Part shown: positions 1 to 10,746 of the stretch, in pieces
Layout: each line of letters begins with the position of its first letter
Position numbering within the stretch: position 1 is the first letter of the stretch
NCBI GenBank assembly: GCA_001596155.1
Contig: CP014771.1
Span: forward strand, 186,001 to 250,000
Direction: 5' to 3'
Length of the DNA: 64,000 nt
Source: Hymenobacter psoromatis
GTDB taxonomy: Bacteria > Bacteroidota > Bacteroidia > Cytophagales > Hymenobacteraceae
Program-made: the position numbers and the translations under genes
Notes under the pieces: model-generated
The model's database searches: none
The model's input: only the letters and a program-made list of their open reading frames with translations
What the model was told of the DNA's origin: nothing

Positions 1-1059
1 GCCCGTGACGCCCGCCGCGCCCTTGCTCGTGACCACCAGAATGGCAATCAGCGTGAGTTGCTGAGCGAGGGGTAGGCGAATGTTAAAGGCCTGGGCCAGA
101 AAGATAACCGCGATGGAAAGGTAGATGCTCGTGCCATCTAGGTTGAAAGAATAGCCGGTCGGAATGACCAGCCCCGCCACTGAGCGCGAGCAGCCGTAGC
201 GCTCCATTTTATCAATCATGCGCGGCAGCGCCGACTCGGACGACGAGGTGCCGAGCACCAGCAAAATTTCTTCCTTGATAAAGCTCAAATACGGTCCCAG
301 TCGCAACCCGTAATAGCGCAAAATGAGGTTTAAAACTCCAAAAATGAACAAAAACATGGTGCCGTACACCACCAGCATCAGCTTGCCCAGCGGCAGCAGG
401 GTAGCAATACCGTACTTGCCAATGGTGAAGGCCATGCCCCCAAACGCGCCCAACGGTGCCAGCCGCATCACCAGCGCCAACACCCCGAACATGACTTCCG
501 AGAGTCGCTCAAACGTGCGCGTCAGCGGCGCGCCTGCACTTCCCAACCGATTGAGCGCCAAGCCAAACAGCACCGAAAAGAGCAGCACCTGCAGGATGTC
601 GCCCTTGGCAAACGCGCCCACCACATTGTCGGGCACGATGTGGGTGAAAAACTCCACCCAGCTCATATCGCCGGCCTGGGCCGTGAATTTGGCGGCTTCG
701 GCGGTTTGGCGGGCATCGTGCAGCACGACCTGCGCGGTGGCCCGCACGCCCGTGCCCGGCTGGGTCAGGTTGGCCATCCCTACCCCAATGGCCAGGGCCA
801 GCGTGGTCACCACCTCAAAGTATAGCAGCGCCTTGCCGCCCACCCGGCCCACCTGCCGCAGGCTGCCCATGCCCGCGATACCCAGCACCACTGTCAGGAA
901 AATGATGGGCGCTATCAGCATCTTTATCAGGTTGATAAAGGTATCGGCCACGGGCTTGAGGGCCGCCCCAACCGTGGGAAAAAACGCCCCCACGGCCACG
1001 CCCAACGCAATGGCGATGAGCACTTGCACGGTGAGGTTGGCAGACCAGCGTTTCAGCAT
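1..1059 (-). CDS. Dicarboxylate/amino acid:cation symporter (DAACS), 3' end cut by window edge
   Basis: An inner-membrane carrier of the DctA/GltP family, which couples uptake of C4-dicarboxylates or glutamate/aspartate to Na+ or H+. The visible 353 residues start at the ATG at 1059 (MLKRWSANLTVQVLIAIALG) and include several hydrophobic segments. The reading frame reaches the window edge just after the signature SKGAAGVTG, so the last substrate-binding helices lie outside. A CCCTACCCC-type motif lies just upstream of the start. The family call is firm from the motif. The exact substrate cannot be read from this part of the protein. Confidence 0.9.
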   Translation of the reverse strand, partial: MLKRWSANLTVQVLIAIALGVAVGAFFPTVGAALKPVADTFINLIKMLIAPIIFLTVVLGIAGMGSLRQVGRVGGKALLYFEVVTTLALAIGVGMANLTQPGTGVRATAQVVLHDARQTAEAAKFTAQAGDMSWVEFFTHIVPDNVVGAFAKGDILQVLLFSVLFGLALNRLGSAGAPLTRTFERLSEVMFGVLALVMRLAPLGAFGGMAFTIGKYGIATLLPLGKLMLVVYGTMFLFIFGVLNLILRYYGLRLGPYLSFIKEEILLVLGTSSSESALPRMIDKMERYGCSRSVAGLVIPTGYSFNLDGTSIYLSIAVIFLAQAFNIRLPLAQQLTLIAILVVTSKGAAGVTG

Positions 1060-1251
1060 CAGCAGGGGGGGTAGGGCAGGAAAAGCGAACGGGCAAGTTA
1101 CCGCCCGCCCGGCAGGTCGGGCGGCTGGCACAAGCTGCCTGGGCCGGCGACCAGCCCACCAAACCAGGCAAATACGGGGAATAAATCGGGCATTTCGACA
1201 ATCTTTCCGGCGCGGCGCGTGTTATTTTGCCATACCCAACATCGCTCCGAT

Positions 1252-1428
1252 ATGAACGGCAAAAACCTCTTCGACTTCGGTCCTGCCCTCGGCTATTTCT
1301 TCCGCAAGAATGACCCGAATCGCAAATCCAACTTCAGCCTGCGCACCATGCACTTCATCAATAAGCTGAGCATGGCTATGTTTCTGGTGGGCCTGTGCGT
1401 GCTACTCTACCGCTGGTTCATCCGCTAA
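1252..1428 (+). CDS. Small single-TM protein, DUF6728-like
   Basis: A 58-residue protein, MNGKNLFDFGPALGYFFRKN..., with a basic middle (DPNRKSNF) and one hydrophobic segment at about residues 38-55. It resembles short conserved Bacteroidota proteins that I recall as DUF6728; this rests on memory of the pattern, not a search. The ATG at 1252 fits better than the upstream in-frame alternative at 1219, which would add unrelated residues. It ends 17 bp before the YjbR-like gene and may be cotranscribed with it. Function is unknown. Confidence 0.6.
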   Translation: MNGKNLFDFGPALGYFFRKNDPNRKSNFSLRTMHFINKLSMAMFLVGLCVLLYRWFIR

Positions 1429-1445
1429 GCGGGGGGGGTAGGGAA

Positions 1446-1805
1446 ATGAATATTGAGGAGTACCGCGACTTCTGCCTGAGCCTGCCCGGCACGACCGAGG
1501 AAATGCCCTTCGGCCCCGATACGCTGGTGTTTAAAGTAGGGGGTAAAATATTCGCCCTCACCGACTTACAAACCTTCGCCAGCTTCAATGTGAAGTGCGA
1601 CCCCGAGCGCGCCGCCGACTTGCGCGAGCGCTACGACTACGTGCTGCCCGGCTTTCACATGAATAAAAAGCACTGGAACACGGTGCTCGTGGGCACCGGC
1701 GCTACCGATGCGCAGCTGCGCGAGTGGATTACCCATTCTTACCAGCTCGTGGTGGCCGCGCTACCCAGGGCCGTGCGCGCCGAACTGTTGGCAGCCGCCG
1801 ACTAG
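1446..1805 (+). CDS. MmcQ/YjbR family protein
   Basis: A 119-residue protein of the MmcQ/YjbR fold (a CyaY-like alpha/beta domain, often annotated as DNA-binding). The typical opening MNIEEYRDFCLSLPGTTEEM and the middle FKVGGKIFALTDL followed by SFNVKCDPERAADLRE match the family over its full usual length. The start is the ATG at 1446, preceded closely by a GGGGTAGGG motif. A rho-independent terminator follows the stop. The family's molecular role is poorly defined, so only membership is claimed. Confidence 0.85.
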   Translation: MNIEEYRDFCLSLPGTTEEMPFGPDTLVFKVGGKIFALTDLQTFASFNVKCDPERAADLRERYDYVLPGFHMNKKHWNTVLVGTGATDAQLREWITHSYQLVVAALPRAVRAELLAAAD

Positions 1806-1863
1806 TAGTGCCAGTATTCGGCAGGTTCTACGTACCGCGCGGGCTGGCTGGTGCTGCTTTTCT

Positions 1864-1896
1864 AAGCCCCGGTTGGGAAGCCAGCGGGGGCTTTTT
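1864..1896 (+). terminator. Rho-independent terminator after the YjbR-like gene
   Basis: The stem AAGCCCC pairs with GGGGCTT across a roughly 16-nt loop and is followed by a T run (CTTTTT). It lies about 60 bp after the stop at 1805. Confidence 0.75.
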
Positions 1897-2357
1897 AACG
1901 CGCAAAAAGTATCGGTAGTAGCTGGTAGAGCCTGGTTGATGAGGCCAAAACAGTGGGATTACTTGTTGGCTTTTGGCAATAAGTTTGCCTTTAAAAGCTG
2001 TTTACACGGAATGTTACTGCTGCCAGAAGCTCAACCCAATGGCCCAGCCGTGGCAGTGCCTAGATTACCTGCTGCCAAGCAAATTTTTCCAAGTAGATTA
2101 TTGACCTGATAAGCTGGGTAACTGAATAATAAATAAAGTGCGACTCATTCGCTAGTTAAGTATAAGTACTTGACAGTCAGAAAAAAATAGAAAAATCTTT
2201 TCGCTTTTCAATTATTTTTAACGGATAGGACGATTAGTAAAACCGCAATTATGCGCGCGCGAGGTAACTTGCCGCTGAGAGATGGAGTAATAGGCTGATT
2301 ACAAGAAAAGTCACGAAATAATTCAGCAGTTTTCTGAAACCTCGTTGTAAATTTTAC
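1897..2357. other. AT-rich intergenic region upstream of the discoidin-domain gene
   Basis: No supported gene. From about 2120 the sequence is clearly AT-richer than its surroundings, with A and T runs at 2180-2220. It probably holds the promoter of the secreted-protein gene at 2358, but no clear TAnnTTTG box was identified. Frames open here have no protein-like composition. Confidence 0.5.
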
Positions 2358-3548
2358 ATGAAATCGTCGCTACTCACCTGCGCAGCTTGGGTGCCAGCCT
2401 TTTGGCTGCTCACCACCGGTAAACTGCTGGCCCAAAACTTGAATCTGGCCTTCGGGAAATCAGCCATCGCTACATCCGTGGTCAACAATGACCAGTCGCA
2501 CTATGCGGCTGGCTATGCGACGGATGGGAACTACCGCACCCACTGGGTGAGCACGGCAACCGATGACCAGTCGCTGACCGTAGACCTGGGTTCGGTGCAG
2601 ACTATCGACCGCATCCGCCTCAGCTGGGAGGTTGACTACGCCCGTGATTTCAACCTGGAGGTATCCAGCGACGGCATCACCTACGCGGTTGTTAAAAATA
2701 TTACCGCTAACGTGCCCGACAAACGCGACAACCTGGTAGTAAACGAGTATGGGCAGCTGGGCGCGCGTGGGCGCTACGTGCGCCTCCACTGCCTCACCCA
2801 AGCCAATGGCAATGGCTTTGCTGTTGATGAGCTGGAAGTATTTGGTTTCACTAATACAACCCCCAACCTGGCCCTTGGTAAGCCCGTGCGAGCCACCGAT
2901 GCTGACTTGAGTGGCTCAGGCTACCTGTTCCAGCCGGCTTTCGCGGTCGATGGCAACTCGCAAACCCGCTGGTCTACTCTGAAAACAACTTACCAGTCAT
3001 TTGTAGTGGACTTAGGCCAAGCGGTGCCTTTCACCACTCTCTTCCTTAATTGGGAATCCGCCTACGGCGTGGCCTTTCAACTGCAAACATCCACCGACAG
3101 CACTACCTGGACCACGCGGGCCACTTATACCAACAACCAGGCGTACTACAACGAGGTGGGGGTAGCCGCTACCGGACGCTACGTGCGCATGCTAGGCCAG
3201 CAAGGCGGGCAAAACGGCGGCGGCTTTTCCATCTACGAGCTGGCCGTGTATAACTCGCCGCCGCCGCTGGCCGCGCGGGCGGGCCGCGCGCGGGCCAGCA
3301 TCAGCCTGTATCCCAACCCCACGGCCAGCCGGGCCACCCTCGAATGGGACGCCGGCACCGCCAGCCTCGCCCGCTGGACGCTGCTCAACAGCCTCGGCCA
3401 GGTGGTGGGCACCGGGCAGCTGGCTGCCCGCACCGGCCACAACACGCAGGCGCTCGACCTGCGGGCCTACGCCGCCGGTAGCTACCTCCTGACCCTGGAG
3501 GCCGCCGGGCAAATGCTAGGCCGCGCGCGGGTGCAAAAGATTGAGTAG
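2358..3548 (+). CDS. Secreted protein with two F5/8-type C (discoidin) domains and a T9SS sorting tail
   Basis: A 396-residue exported protein. Residues 1-26 form a signal peptide ending in LLAQ. Two carbohydrate-binding-like discoidin domains follow at about 28-160 and 168-300. Each has the hallmarks 'NLA.GK..', a 'DGN..T.W' motif, 'VDLG' and 'RYVR'. The C-terminal 80 residues (SLYPNPTASRATLEW ... GSYLLTL) are a type A sorting domain for the type IX secretion system, so the protein is expected at the cell surface or outside. No catalytic domain is visible, so it is probably a glycan-binding or adhesive protein. It appears to be transcribed alone. Confidence 0.88.
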   Translation: MKSSLLTCAAWVPAFWLLTTGKLLAQNLNLAFGKSAIATSVVNNDQSHYAAGYATDGNYRTHWVSTATDDQSLTVDLGSVQTIDRIRLSWEVDYARDFNLEVSSDGITYAVVKNITANVPDKRDNLVVNEYGQLGARGRYVRLHCLTQANGNGFAVDELEVFGFTNTTPNLALGKPVRATDADLSGSGYLFQPAFAVDGNSQTRWSTLKTTYQSFVVDLGQAVPFTTLFLNWESAYGVAFQLQTSTDSTTWTTRATYTNNQAYYNEVGVAATGRYVRMLGQQGGQNGGGFSIYELAVYNSPPPLAARAGRARASISLYPNPTASRATLEWDAGTASLARWTLLNSLGQVVGTGQLAARTGHNTQALDLRAYAAGSYLLTLEAAGQMLGRARVQKIE

Positions 3549-3597
3549 CAGCTTACGTCTTACGCGGGGGGTCTGTTTAGGAAAAAGCCAACCGGAC

Positions 3598-6198
3598 TTA
3601 TTGCCCCACCAAAAACACGGCGTTGCTAAACAGCAGCTTGCCGCTCTGCCAGAAAGCGCGAAACAGCGGGTTGTCGGCGAGGTACACGACCTGGCCGCGC
3701 CCCAAATCCTGCTCGCCCAGCACGAACGTATCGACCAGCTCCTTGCGGGCCTTGCTGCCCGCGAAGCCGGCGGAGTAGCCGTTCTTTTTGATAACGCCCA
3801 CGTTCCAGCCGCCCTTGCCTAAGAACTTGTAGCTGAGCGGCGTGCGAATGAGTGCCGAGTACGTGTCGCCGTAGCCGAAGGCCAGCGGGTGCGTGTTGTC
3901 GAGCTGCACGCGGTAGATGGTGCCCTGGGCCTGATTCTCCGCATTTTCGCGGTCGGCGGCGCCGTAGCTGCGCAGCGGCAGGTAGGGGTTGGCCTGGGCC
4001 GTTTTTTTGAGCGCCACCGAGTCGGCGGTCTTGGTTTTGAGCAGAAAGTCGCGCTTATTGGCCAGGAATTTGGCGCCGCCTTCCATCGCGATGAGCTTGC
4101 CGCCGCCGCGCACCCAGGCTTTGAGGCCGTCGAGGGCGCGGTCCGAATAAATATCAGAATAGTCGCCATCGGGCAGGATGAGCACGTCGATTTTACTCAT
4201 ATTTACCCGACTCAAATAATCGGTGCCGAGCACCGTAATCGGGTAGCCGAGCTGCTGCTCGAAGAAGTGCCACACCTCGCCAAAGGCCGTGGCGTCGATG
4301 CCCGGCCCGGCCACCACGGCCACAGTTGGCATCTTCACGAAGTGCACCGAGCCCGAACCCAAATCGTGCCCGGTGGTCGAGAAGCCCGACTTCACGGCCG
4401 TTACCACCGTGCCCATCGAGTCGGCCTGCACCTGCACGAGCTGGTCAAATTTCGCGCCCATCGCCTCGTTGCCGGTGCGCGTGATGACGAGCGTGCCCGG
4501 CGCGTATTTCTGACCCTCCGCCTCAAAAGCCTGCTGGGCAAAGCGCACTTTCACCTTCTGTTGCAGCAACTTACTTAGGAAGCGCACATCCTGAAGATTG
4601 TTCCAGCGGGCGAGGTAGGCGTAGGGCTGGCCATCGGCGGCGCTGCCCTTTACGACCGCCGGGGAGGGGGTAGGGCCGCTGGCGTCGAGGCGCTGGGTCA
4701 GGGCGTAGGCCTTCACCCCAAACGAGTAGGGTAAGGCCCACGACGTAATATCATAAGTGAGCGAGTCTTCGAGCTGCGGCTTGGGCTCAAACAGCACTTT
4801 CACGAGCGTCGATTTGGGCTGGTACATGCTCACGAGCACGTCGTGGGGCTGCACGGTCACGTCCTCGGTTCGGCCGCTAGCGTAGCTGTAGCCCTTGGTT
4901 CTGAGCTGTTTGGGCGCGAAGCCGTAGCTGATATTCTGGCGCTCCAGGTACTGCGTCAGCATGCGCAGCTGGCCGGGGTCGTTGCCCGAGGCCAGCACGT
5001 AGGTTTTATAAGTGCCGCCGGGCTTGGTTTTGGCATTGGTGAAGTAAGCCTGAAACTCACGCAGCAGGTCGTCGTGGCGCTCGGCGGTGGCCTGAATGGT
5101 GGCGCGGCTGGCCGCGTGGTGGTGCGCGATGCGCTGGGCCAGGGTCAGCGTGTCGCCGTCGGTGCGGGCGTAGGCCACGCCGGCCGGCCCGCCGCCGCCC
5201 TGCTCATAGGTCATGCCGATGGCCCCGTTGAAGCTGGGCCAGGTATCGCCGTAGGTGGGGGCAAATAAATCGTAGGTTTCGCGGGTGAAATACAGCCAGT
5301 TATTCTTGTCGAACACGGTCCGGTTGTAGTCGCCGATGATGCCCTGAAACTTGCGCTGCCAGGGCGTGATATCGGCGTGGTAGGGCTTGGCGGCCGGCGA
5401 AAAGTAGTACGAGTTGTTCGGCCCCATCTCGTGGAAGTCTGCGTGCACCTGCGGCAGCCACTTGTTATAGAGCACGATGCGCTGGCGGGTTTCCTGCTGG
5501 GTTTGCCAGGCCCAGTCGCGGTTCAGGTCGAAGTAATAGTGGTTGTAGCGGCCGCCGGGCCAGGGCTCGTGGTGCTCCCACGAGTCGGGGCTGGCGTTGG
5601 GCGTCTGGTTGCGCACGCGGTTGTACCAGTTCACGTAGCGGTCGTGGCCGTCGGGGTTCACGCAGGGGTCCACCACGATTACCGTATTCTTGAGCCAGTC
5701 CTGCATCTGCGCGTCCTGCGGGTTGGCCAGGTCATAGAGCACCGCCAGCACGGCCTCGCAACTCACGGCCTCGTTGCCATGCACGTTGTAGCTGAGCCAG
5801 CACACGGCCGGCATCGTCCGGCTGGCCGCGCCGCTTTCGAGGCTGGCCAGCCGCCGGTCATTCTGCTGAATATCAGCTAATTTACCAAAGTTTTCGGCGT
5901 TCCCAATCTCTACTACTTCAAGCGTGCGGTGCTCATACGTCTGGCCATAGCGCGTGATGCGCATGCGGCCGGGTGAGTGGGCCACCACGTGGGCCGCATA
6001 GCGCAGCACGTCGGCCTGGGGCGTAAACCGGCTGCCCAGCGGGTAGCCCAGAAACTGCGCGGGCGTGAGCAGCGGCCCGGCCGCTTCGGCGGCGCTGGGG
6101 GGGGGTAGGGCGGTTTGGGCCGCGCCGGCCAGGGGTAGCGCCAAGGCCAGCAGCACGGCGCGCAGCGTCGTCTTCCCGCGAAAAAGTAGAGAATTCAT
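3598..6198 (-). CDS. Secreted M14-family zinc carboxypeptidase-like peptidase
   Basis: An 866-residue exported metallopeptidase. The N-terminus (1-28) is a signal peptide ending around AGAAQ. The M14 catalytic domain spans about 50-400: H140 and E143 in VHGNE are the first two zinc ligands, the VHADFHEMG stretch (251-259) supplies the third His, and E332 in GMTYEQGG is the likely general base. NPDGHDRY and DLNRDWAW are also typical of M14. The long C-terminal part (about 640-866) looks like a class I glutamine amidotransferase-like fold (VAVVAGPGID), as in other Bacteroidota M14 proteins. The start is the ATG at 6198. Substrate is unknown. Confidence 0.88.
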   Translation of the reverse strand: MNSLLFRGKTTLRAVLLALALPLAGAAQTALPPPSAAEAAGPLLTPAQFLGYPLGSRFTPQADVLRYAAHVVAHSPGRMRITRYGQTYEHRTLEVVEIGNAENFGKLADIQQNDRRLASLESGAASRTMPAVCWLSYNVHGNEAVSCEAVLAVLYDLANPQDAQMQDWLKNTVIVVDPCVNPDGHDRYVNWYNRVRNQTPNASPDSWEHHEPWPGGRYNHYYFDLNRDWAWQTQQETRQRIVLYNKWLPQVHADFHEMGPNNSYYFSPAAKPYHADITPWQRKFQGIIGDYNRTVFDKNNWLYFTRETYDLFAPTYGDTWPSFNGAIGMTYEQGGGGPAGVAYARTDGDTLTLAQRIAHHHAASRATIQATAERHDDLLREFQAYFTNAKTKPGGTYKTYVLASGNDPGQLRMLTQYLERQNISYGFAPKQLRTKGYSYASGRTEDVTVQPHDVLVSMYQPKSTLVKVLFEPKPQLEDSLTYDITSWALPYSFGVKAYALTQRLDASGPTPSPAVVKGSAADGQPYAYLARWNNLQDVRFLSKLLQQKVKVRFAQQAFEAEGQKYAPGTLVITRTGNEAMGAKFDQLVQVQADSMGTVVTAVKSGFSTTGHDLGSGSVHFVKMPTVAVVAGPGIDATAFGEVWHFFEQQLGYPITVLGTDYLSRVNMSKIDVLILPDGDYSDIYSDRALDGLKAWVRGGGKLIAMEGGAKFLANKRDFLLKTKTADSVALKKTAQANPYLPLRSYGAADRENAENQAQGTIYRVQLDNTHPLAFGYGDTYSALIRTPLSYKFLGKGGWNVGVIKKNGYSAGFAGSKARKELVDTFVLGEQDLGRGQVVYLADNPLFRAFWQSGKLLFSNAVFLVGQ

Positions 6199-6312
6199 CA
6201 AAGAAAAAAAGGGCTGAGACTATGGAAAAGGATGGGGCTATTCAGCGCAAAGATGCACGGGGGGTAGGGAGTTGAGCATGAATGTTCTCCTCAACTCTTC
6301 ACTTTTAACTCC

Positions 6313-7809
<1,497 letters not shown>

Positions 7810-7903
7810 GGCGGCAAGTTAGGGGTGCGGGGCGCTCAGTCGGCCCGGCCCGGTGGGGGTAGGGCGCGGGCGGCGACGGCCGAAACTTCCCCCGCGACCC
7901 CGC

Positions 7904-7933
7904 TTGTTGCCAACGCCCTACCCCCTAACTTTG
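7904..7933 (+). promoter_or_regulatory. Bacteroidota-type promoter of the toxin-antitoxin pair
   Basis: The -7 box TAACTTTG (7926-7933) follows a -33 TTG (7904-7906) by 19 nt. The antitoxin ATG at 7939 starts 6 nt after the box, so the message should be leaderless or nearly so. Confidence 0.65.
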
Positions 7934-7938
7934 AAGCT

Positions 7939-8202
7939 ATGGACCTGATTGTAACCGTGCCCGACGACCGCGTAAGCTTCGTGAAAAAGCTCCTGCGCGA
8001 GCTGAACCTGCCCGTAAAAACCGCTGCCAAAGCCAAGCCCGCCGCCCCGGCCCCGCCCCGGCAGTACACGCCCGAGCAGCAGGAATGGATTGATGATTTC
8101 CGCGAGGCGCTCCACGAAGTGGAGCTGCATCAGCAAGGGAAAATCAAATTACAAACCGCTGACGACTTGCTAGATGAGCTTCGCACTAATCGCATCAAAT
8201 AA
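7939..8202 (+). CDS. Putative type II antitoxin
   Basis: An 87-residue protein beginning MDLIVTVPDDRVSFVKKLLR. It has an Ala/Pro/Lys-rich linker at about 28-42 and an acidic helical C-terminus (QYTPEQQEWIDDFREAL...). The size, position and 29-bp overlap with the downstream RelE/ParE-like gene support an antitoxin role. In such systems the antitoxin binds the toxin and its own promoter. No classical DNA-binding motif is obvious, so the fold is uncertain. A longer upstream in-frame extension exists but is antisense to the amidase and is not protein-like. Confidence 0.65.
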   Translation: MDLIVTVPDDRVSFVKKLLRELNLPVKTAAKAKPAAPAPPRQYTPEQQEWIDDFREALHEVELHQQGKIKLQTADDLLDELRTNRIK

Positions 8203-8506
8203 ATTTAGCCGCAATATCAAGCGGCTTAATAAGCGCTATGCGAGTATGCCTGATTATTTTGCCCGGCTTATCGCGGAGCTAAAGGCGAATCCGCAAGCCG
8301 GCGAGCCGCTGGGCCGCGACTGCTACAAAGTGCGCGTCCGCATCGAAGCCAAGGGCAAGGGCAAAAGCGGCGGGGCCAGAGCCATTACCTGCGTCAAAAT
8401 AATTGGCGAGCAAATTTTTCTGCTTACCATTTACGATAAGTCAGACCAGGAATCAATTTCTGACAATGAACGCGACGAATTGCTGCGCGAAAATGGGTTG
8501 TTATAA
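8174..8506 (+). CDS. RelE/ParE-superfamily toxin
   Basis: A 110-residue basic protein with the RelE/ParE pattern: an N-terminal strand and helices (FSRNIKRLNKRYASMPDYFARLIAEL), then NPQAGEPLGRDCYKVRVRIEAKGKGKSGGARAITCVKI, and a C-terminal strand EQIFLLTIYDKSDQESI. These are the core features of ribosome-dependent mRNases and gyrase poisons of this superfamily; which activity applies cannot be read from sequence. It overlaps the antitoxin by 29 bp. The final codons lie in an 18-bp tandem duplication. Confidence 0.8.
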   Translation: MSFALIASNKFSRNIKRLNKRYASMPDYFARLIAELKANPQAGEPLGRDCYKVRVRIEAKGKGKSGGARAITCVKIIGEQIFLLTIYDKSDQESISDNERDELLRENGLL

Positions 8507-8527
8507 AAAAATGGGTTGTTATAAAAA
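8490..8527 (+). repeat. 18-bp tandem duplication across the toxin stop codon
   Basis: The unit AAATGGGTTGTTATAAAA occurs twice with an 18-bp period (ATGGGTTG at 8493 and 8511). It repeats the last codons and stop of the toxin gene just upstream of the peptidase. Confidence 0.9.
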
Positions 8528-8573
8528 TCAAAGAAGCCAGCGGCATTTACGGCGGGCTCCTCGCCAGGCACTC

Positions 8574-10619
8574 ATGCAAAAACTCCTGCCCCTGCTCGCC
8601 GCGCTGGCCTTGCCAGTAGCCGCCCGCGCCCAAACCGCGCCGCGTCCGCTCAACCTCACCGACCTGAACCGGATGCGTGACGTGGCCGACCCCAACCTCT
8701 CGCCCGATGGCGCGTGGGTGGCCTACACCGTGAGCCGCGTGGACACCGCTACCGACAAGCGCGACGCCGACGTGTGGATGGCCCGCACCGACGGCTCGCA
8801 GAATATCCGCGTCACGACCAGCCCAGCCGGTGAGAGCAAGCCGCGCTTCAGCCCCGATGGCAAGTATTTGAGCTTTATTTCGGGCCGGGGCCAGGAAGAT
8901 GGCGGCGACGCCCAGCTCTGGCTGCTGAACCGCGCTGGCGGCGAGGCCGAAAAAGTGACCAGAATCAAGGGCAGCGTGTCGGACTACGTGTGGAGCCCCG
9001 ATGGCCAGCGCATTGCGCTGATTATTCGCGACCCCGACCCCGACTCGCTCACTGCCGCCCAAAAGGTGAAGAAGAAAACCGCGCCGCCCATCGTCATCGA
9101 CCGCTTCCAGTTTAAGAAGGATGTGGATGGCTATTTGAACGCGCAGCGCCAGCACCTCTACCTATTTGACGTGGCCGCGCGCCGGCTCACCAAGCTCACG
9201 CCCGGCCTCTACGACGAGTACCTGCCCGCCTGGAGCCCCGATAGCAAGCAGCTGGCTTTCAGCAGCAAGCGCGGCACTGACCCCGACCGCCACGACAACT
9301 TCGACCTCTTCCTCATCGACGCCAAAGCCGGTGCCACCCCCCGCCCGCTGCTGGCCACCGACGTGCCCGAAAACGCCCCAAACTACGGCAGCCACCCCGC
9401 CTGGAGCCCCGATGGCCGCCATATTGCCTTCGTGCAGGGCGGCCCCAAAGAGCAGCTCGTGTACGCCCTGCACCAGCTAATGGTGGTGGATGTGGCCGGC
9501 GGCCCCGCCCGCCCGCTCACCGCTGGCCTCGACCGCAACACCACCCAGCCGCAATGGAGCGCTGATGGCAAAAGCGTCTATTTTCTGCTCGAAGACGACC
9601 GCGCCGAGTCGCTGATGCGCGTGTCCGCCAGCGGCGGCAAGCTCGAAAAAGTGCTGGCCGGCCCGCGCCAGGTAGGCGATTTCGACCTGGCCAGCAAGGG
9701 CACGATGGTCGTGCTCAGCAGCCAGCCCCAGCAGCCCACCGAAGTCTTTGCGCTCGATAAGAAGGGCACGCTAAAACCGCTTTCCAAGCAAAACGACGCC
9801 TGGCTGAAAGGCGTGACGCTGGCCGCCGTGGAGCCGATGCAGGCCAAAAGCAAGGATGGCACATTGGTGAGCGGCTTCACCATTAAGCCCGTGGGCTACC
9901 AGGCAGGCCATAAGTATCCGACTATTCTGCGCATTCACGGCGGGCCGGTGGCGCAGTTTGGCTACGGCTTTTCGTTTGAGTGGCAATACTTTGCGGCCAA
10001 TGGCTACGCCGTGGTGGTGGCCAACCCGCGCGGTAGCTCGGGCCGCGGCCTCGAATACAGCAAAGCCATTTACGCCGACTGGGGCAACAAAGACACCCAG
10101 GACGTGCTGGCCGCCGTGGACTACGCCGTGGCGCAGGGCCTCGCCGACCCCGACCGCCTCGGCGTAGGCGGCTGGAGCTACGGCGGCATCATGACCGACC
10201 AGGTTATTGCCCGCGACCAGCGCTTCAAGGCGGCCGTGAGCGGTGCCAGCATCGGCAACGTGTTGGCCGGCTACGGTACCGACCAGTACATCCGCGACTA
10301 CGAAACCGAGCTGGGCACGCCCTGGAAAAACACCGACGTGTACCTGCGCGTGTCCTACCCCTTCTACCACGCCGACCAGATTAAAACGCCCACCCTCTTC
10401 GTGTGCGGCGAAAAAGATTTCAATGTGCCTCTGCTCAATACCGAGCAGATGTACCAGGCCCTGCAAAGCCTGCACGTGCCCACGGAACTCGTTATTTACC
10501 CCGGCCAGTTTCACGGCGTCACTACCCCCAGCTACGTCAAGGACCGCTACGAGCGGTATTTGAAGTGGTACAATAAGTACCTGATGCCCGGCGGCACGGC
10601 CCAGGCCGGCGCGCGGTAA
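8574..10619 (+). CDS. Secreted S9-family serine peptidase (prolyl oligopeptidase type)
   Basis: A 681-residue exported peptidase. Residues 1-20 form a signal peptide (LALPVAARAQ). Residues of about 30-410 carry WD40/TolB-like beta-propeller repeats (SPDGAWVAY, SPDGKYLSF, SPDGQRIAL, SPDSKQLAF, SPDGRHIAF). The C-terminal alpha/beta hydrolase has the triad S535 (GGWSYGG), D615 (CGEKDFN) and H647 (PGQFHG). It should cleave peptides in the periplasm or outside. The ATG at 8574 is chosen because it starts the signal peptide; an upstream in-frame start would run through the toxin gene. A strong terminator follows. Confidence 0.92.
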   Translation: MQKLLPLLAALALPVAARAQTAPRPLNLTDLNRMRDVADPNLSPDGAWVAYTVSRVDTATDKRDADVWMARTDGSQNIRVTTSPAGESKPRFSPDGKYLSFISGRGQEDGGDAQLWLLNRAGGEAEKVTRIKGSVSDYVWSPDGQRIALIIRDPDPDSLTAAQKVKKKTAPPIVIDRFQFKKDVDGYLNAQRQHLYLFDVAARRLTKLTPGLYDEYLPAWSPDSKQLAFSSKRGTDPDRHDNFDLFLIDAKAGATPRPLLATDVPENAPNYGSHPAWSPDGRHIAFVQGGPKEQLVYALHQLMVVDVAGGPARPLTAGLDRNTTQPQWSADGKSVYFLLEDDRAESLMRVSASGGKLEKVLAGPRQVGDFDLASKGTMVVLSSQPQQPTEVFALDKKGTLKPLSKQNDAWLKGVTLAAVEPMQAKSKDGTLVSGFTIKPVGYQAGHKYPTILRIHGGPVAQFGYGFSFEWQYFAANGYAVVVANPRGSSGRGLEYSKAIYADWGNKDTQDVLAAVDYAVAQGLADPDRLGVGGWSYGGIMTDQVIARDQRFKAAVSGASIGNVLAGYGTDQYIRDYETELGTPWKNTDVYLRVSYPFYHADQIKTPTLFVCGEKDFNVPLLNTEQMYQALQSLHVPTELVIYPGQFHGVTTPSYVKDRYERYLKWYNKYLMPGGTAQAGAR

Positions 10620-10692
10620 TTTATCAAATCCAGCGGCGAGAGGAGCTGAAAAATATCCCTACCCCCCCTGAATAAGCCAACCTGCCCAACGC

Positions 10693-10727
10693 CAAAACGG
10701 CCGCCCCCACCGGGAGCGGCCGTTTTT
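10693..10727. terminator. Bidirectional terminator between convergent genes
   Basis: AAAACGGCCGC pairs with GCGGCCGTTTT across a short loop. A runs on one side and T runs on the other let it serve both the S9 peptidase (+) and the PoxB-like gene (-). Confidence 0.85.
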
Positions 10728-10746
10728 ACACGCCAAAAATCCAACG

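Noticed and set aside
323..1255. 310-residue plus-strand open frame
   Set aside because: It is antisense to the symporter gene, which has clear family motifs; the plus-strand translation is Pro/Thr/Ser-rich without any family pattern.
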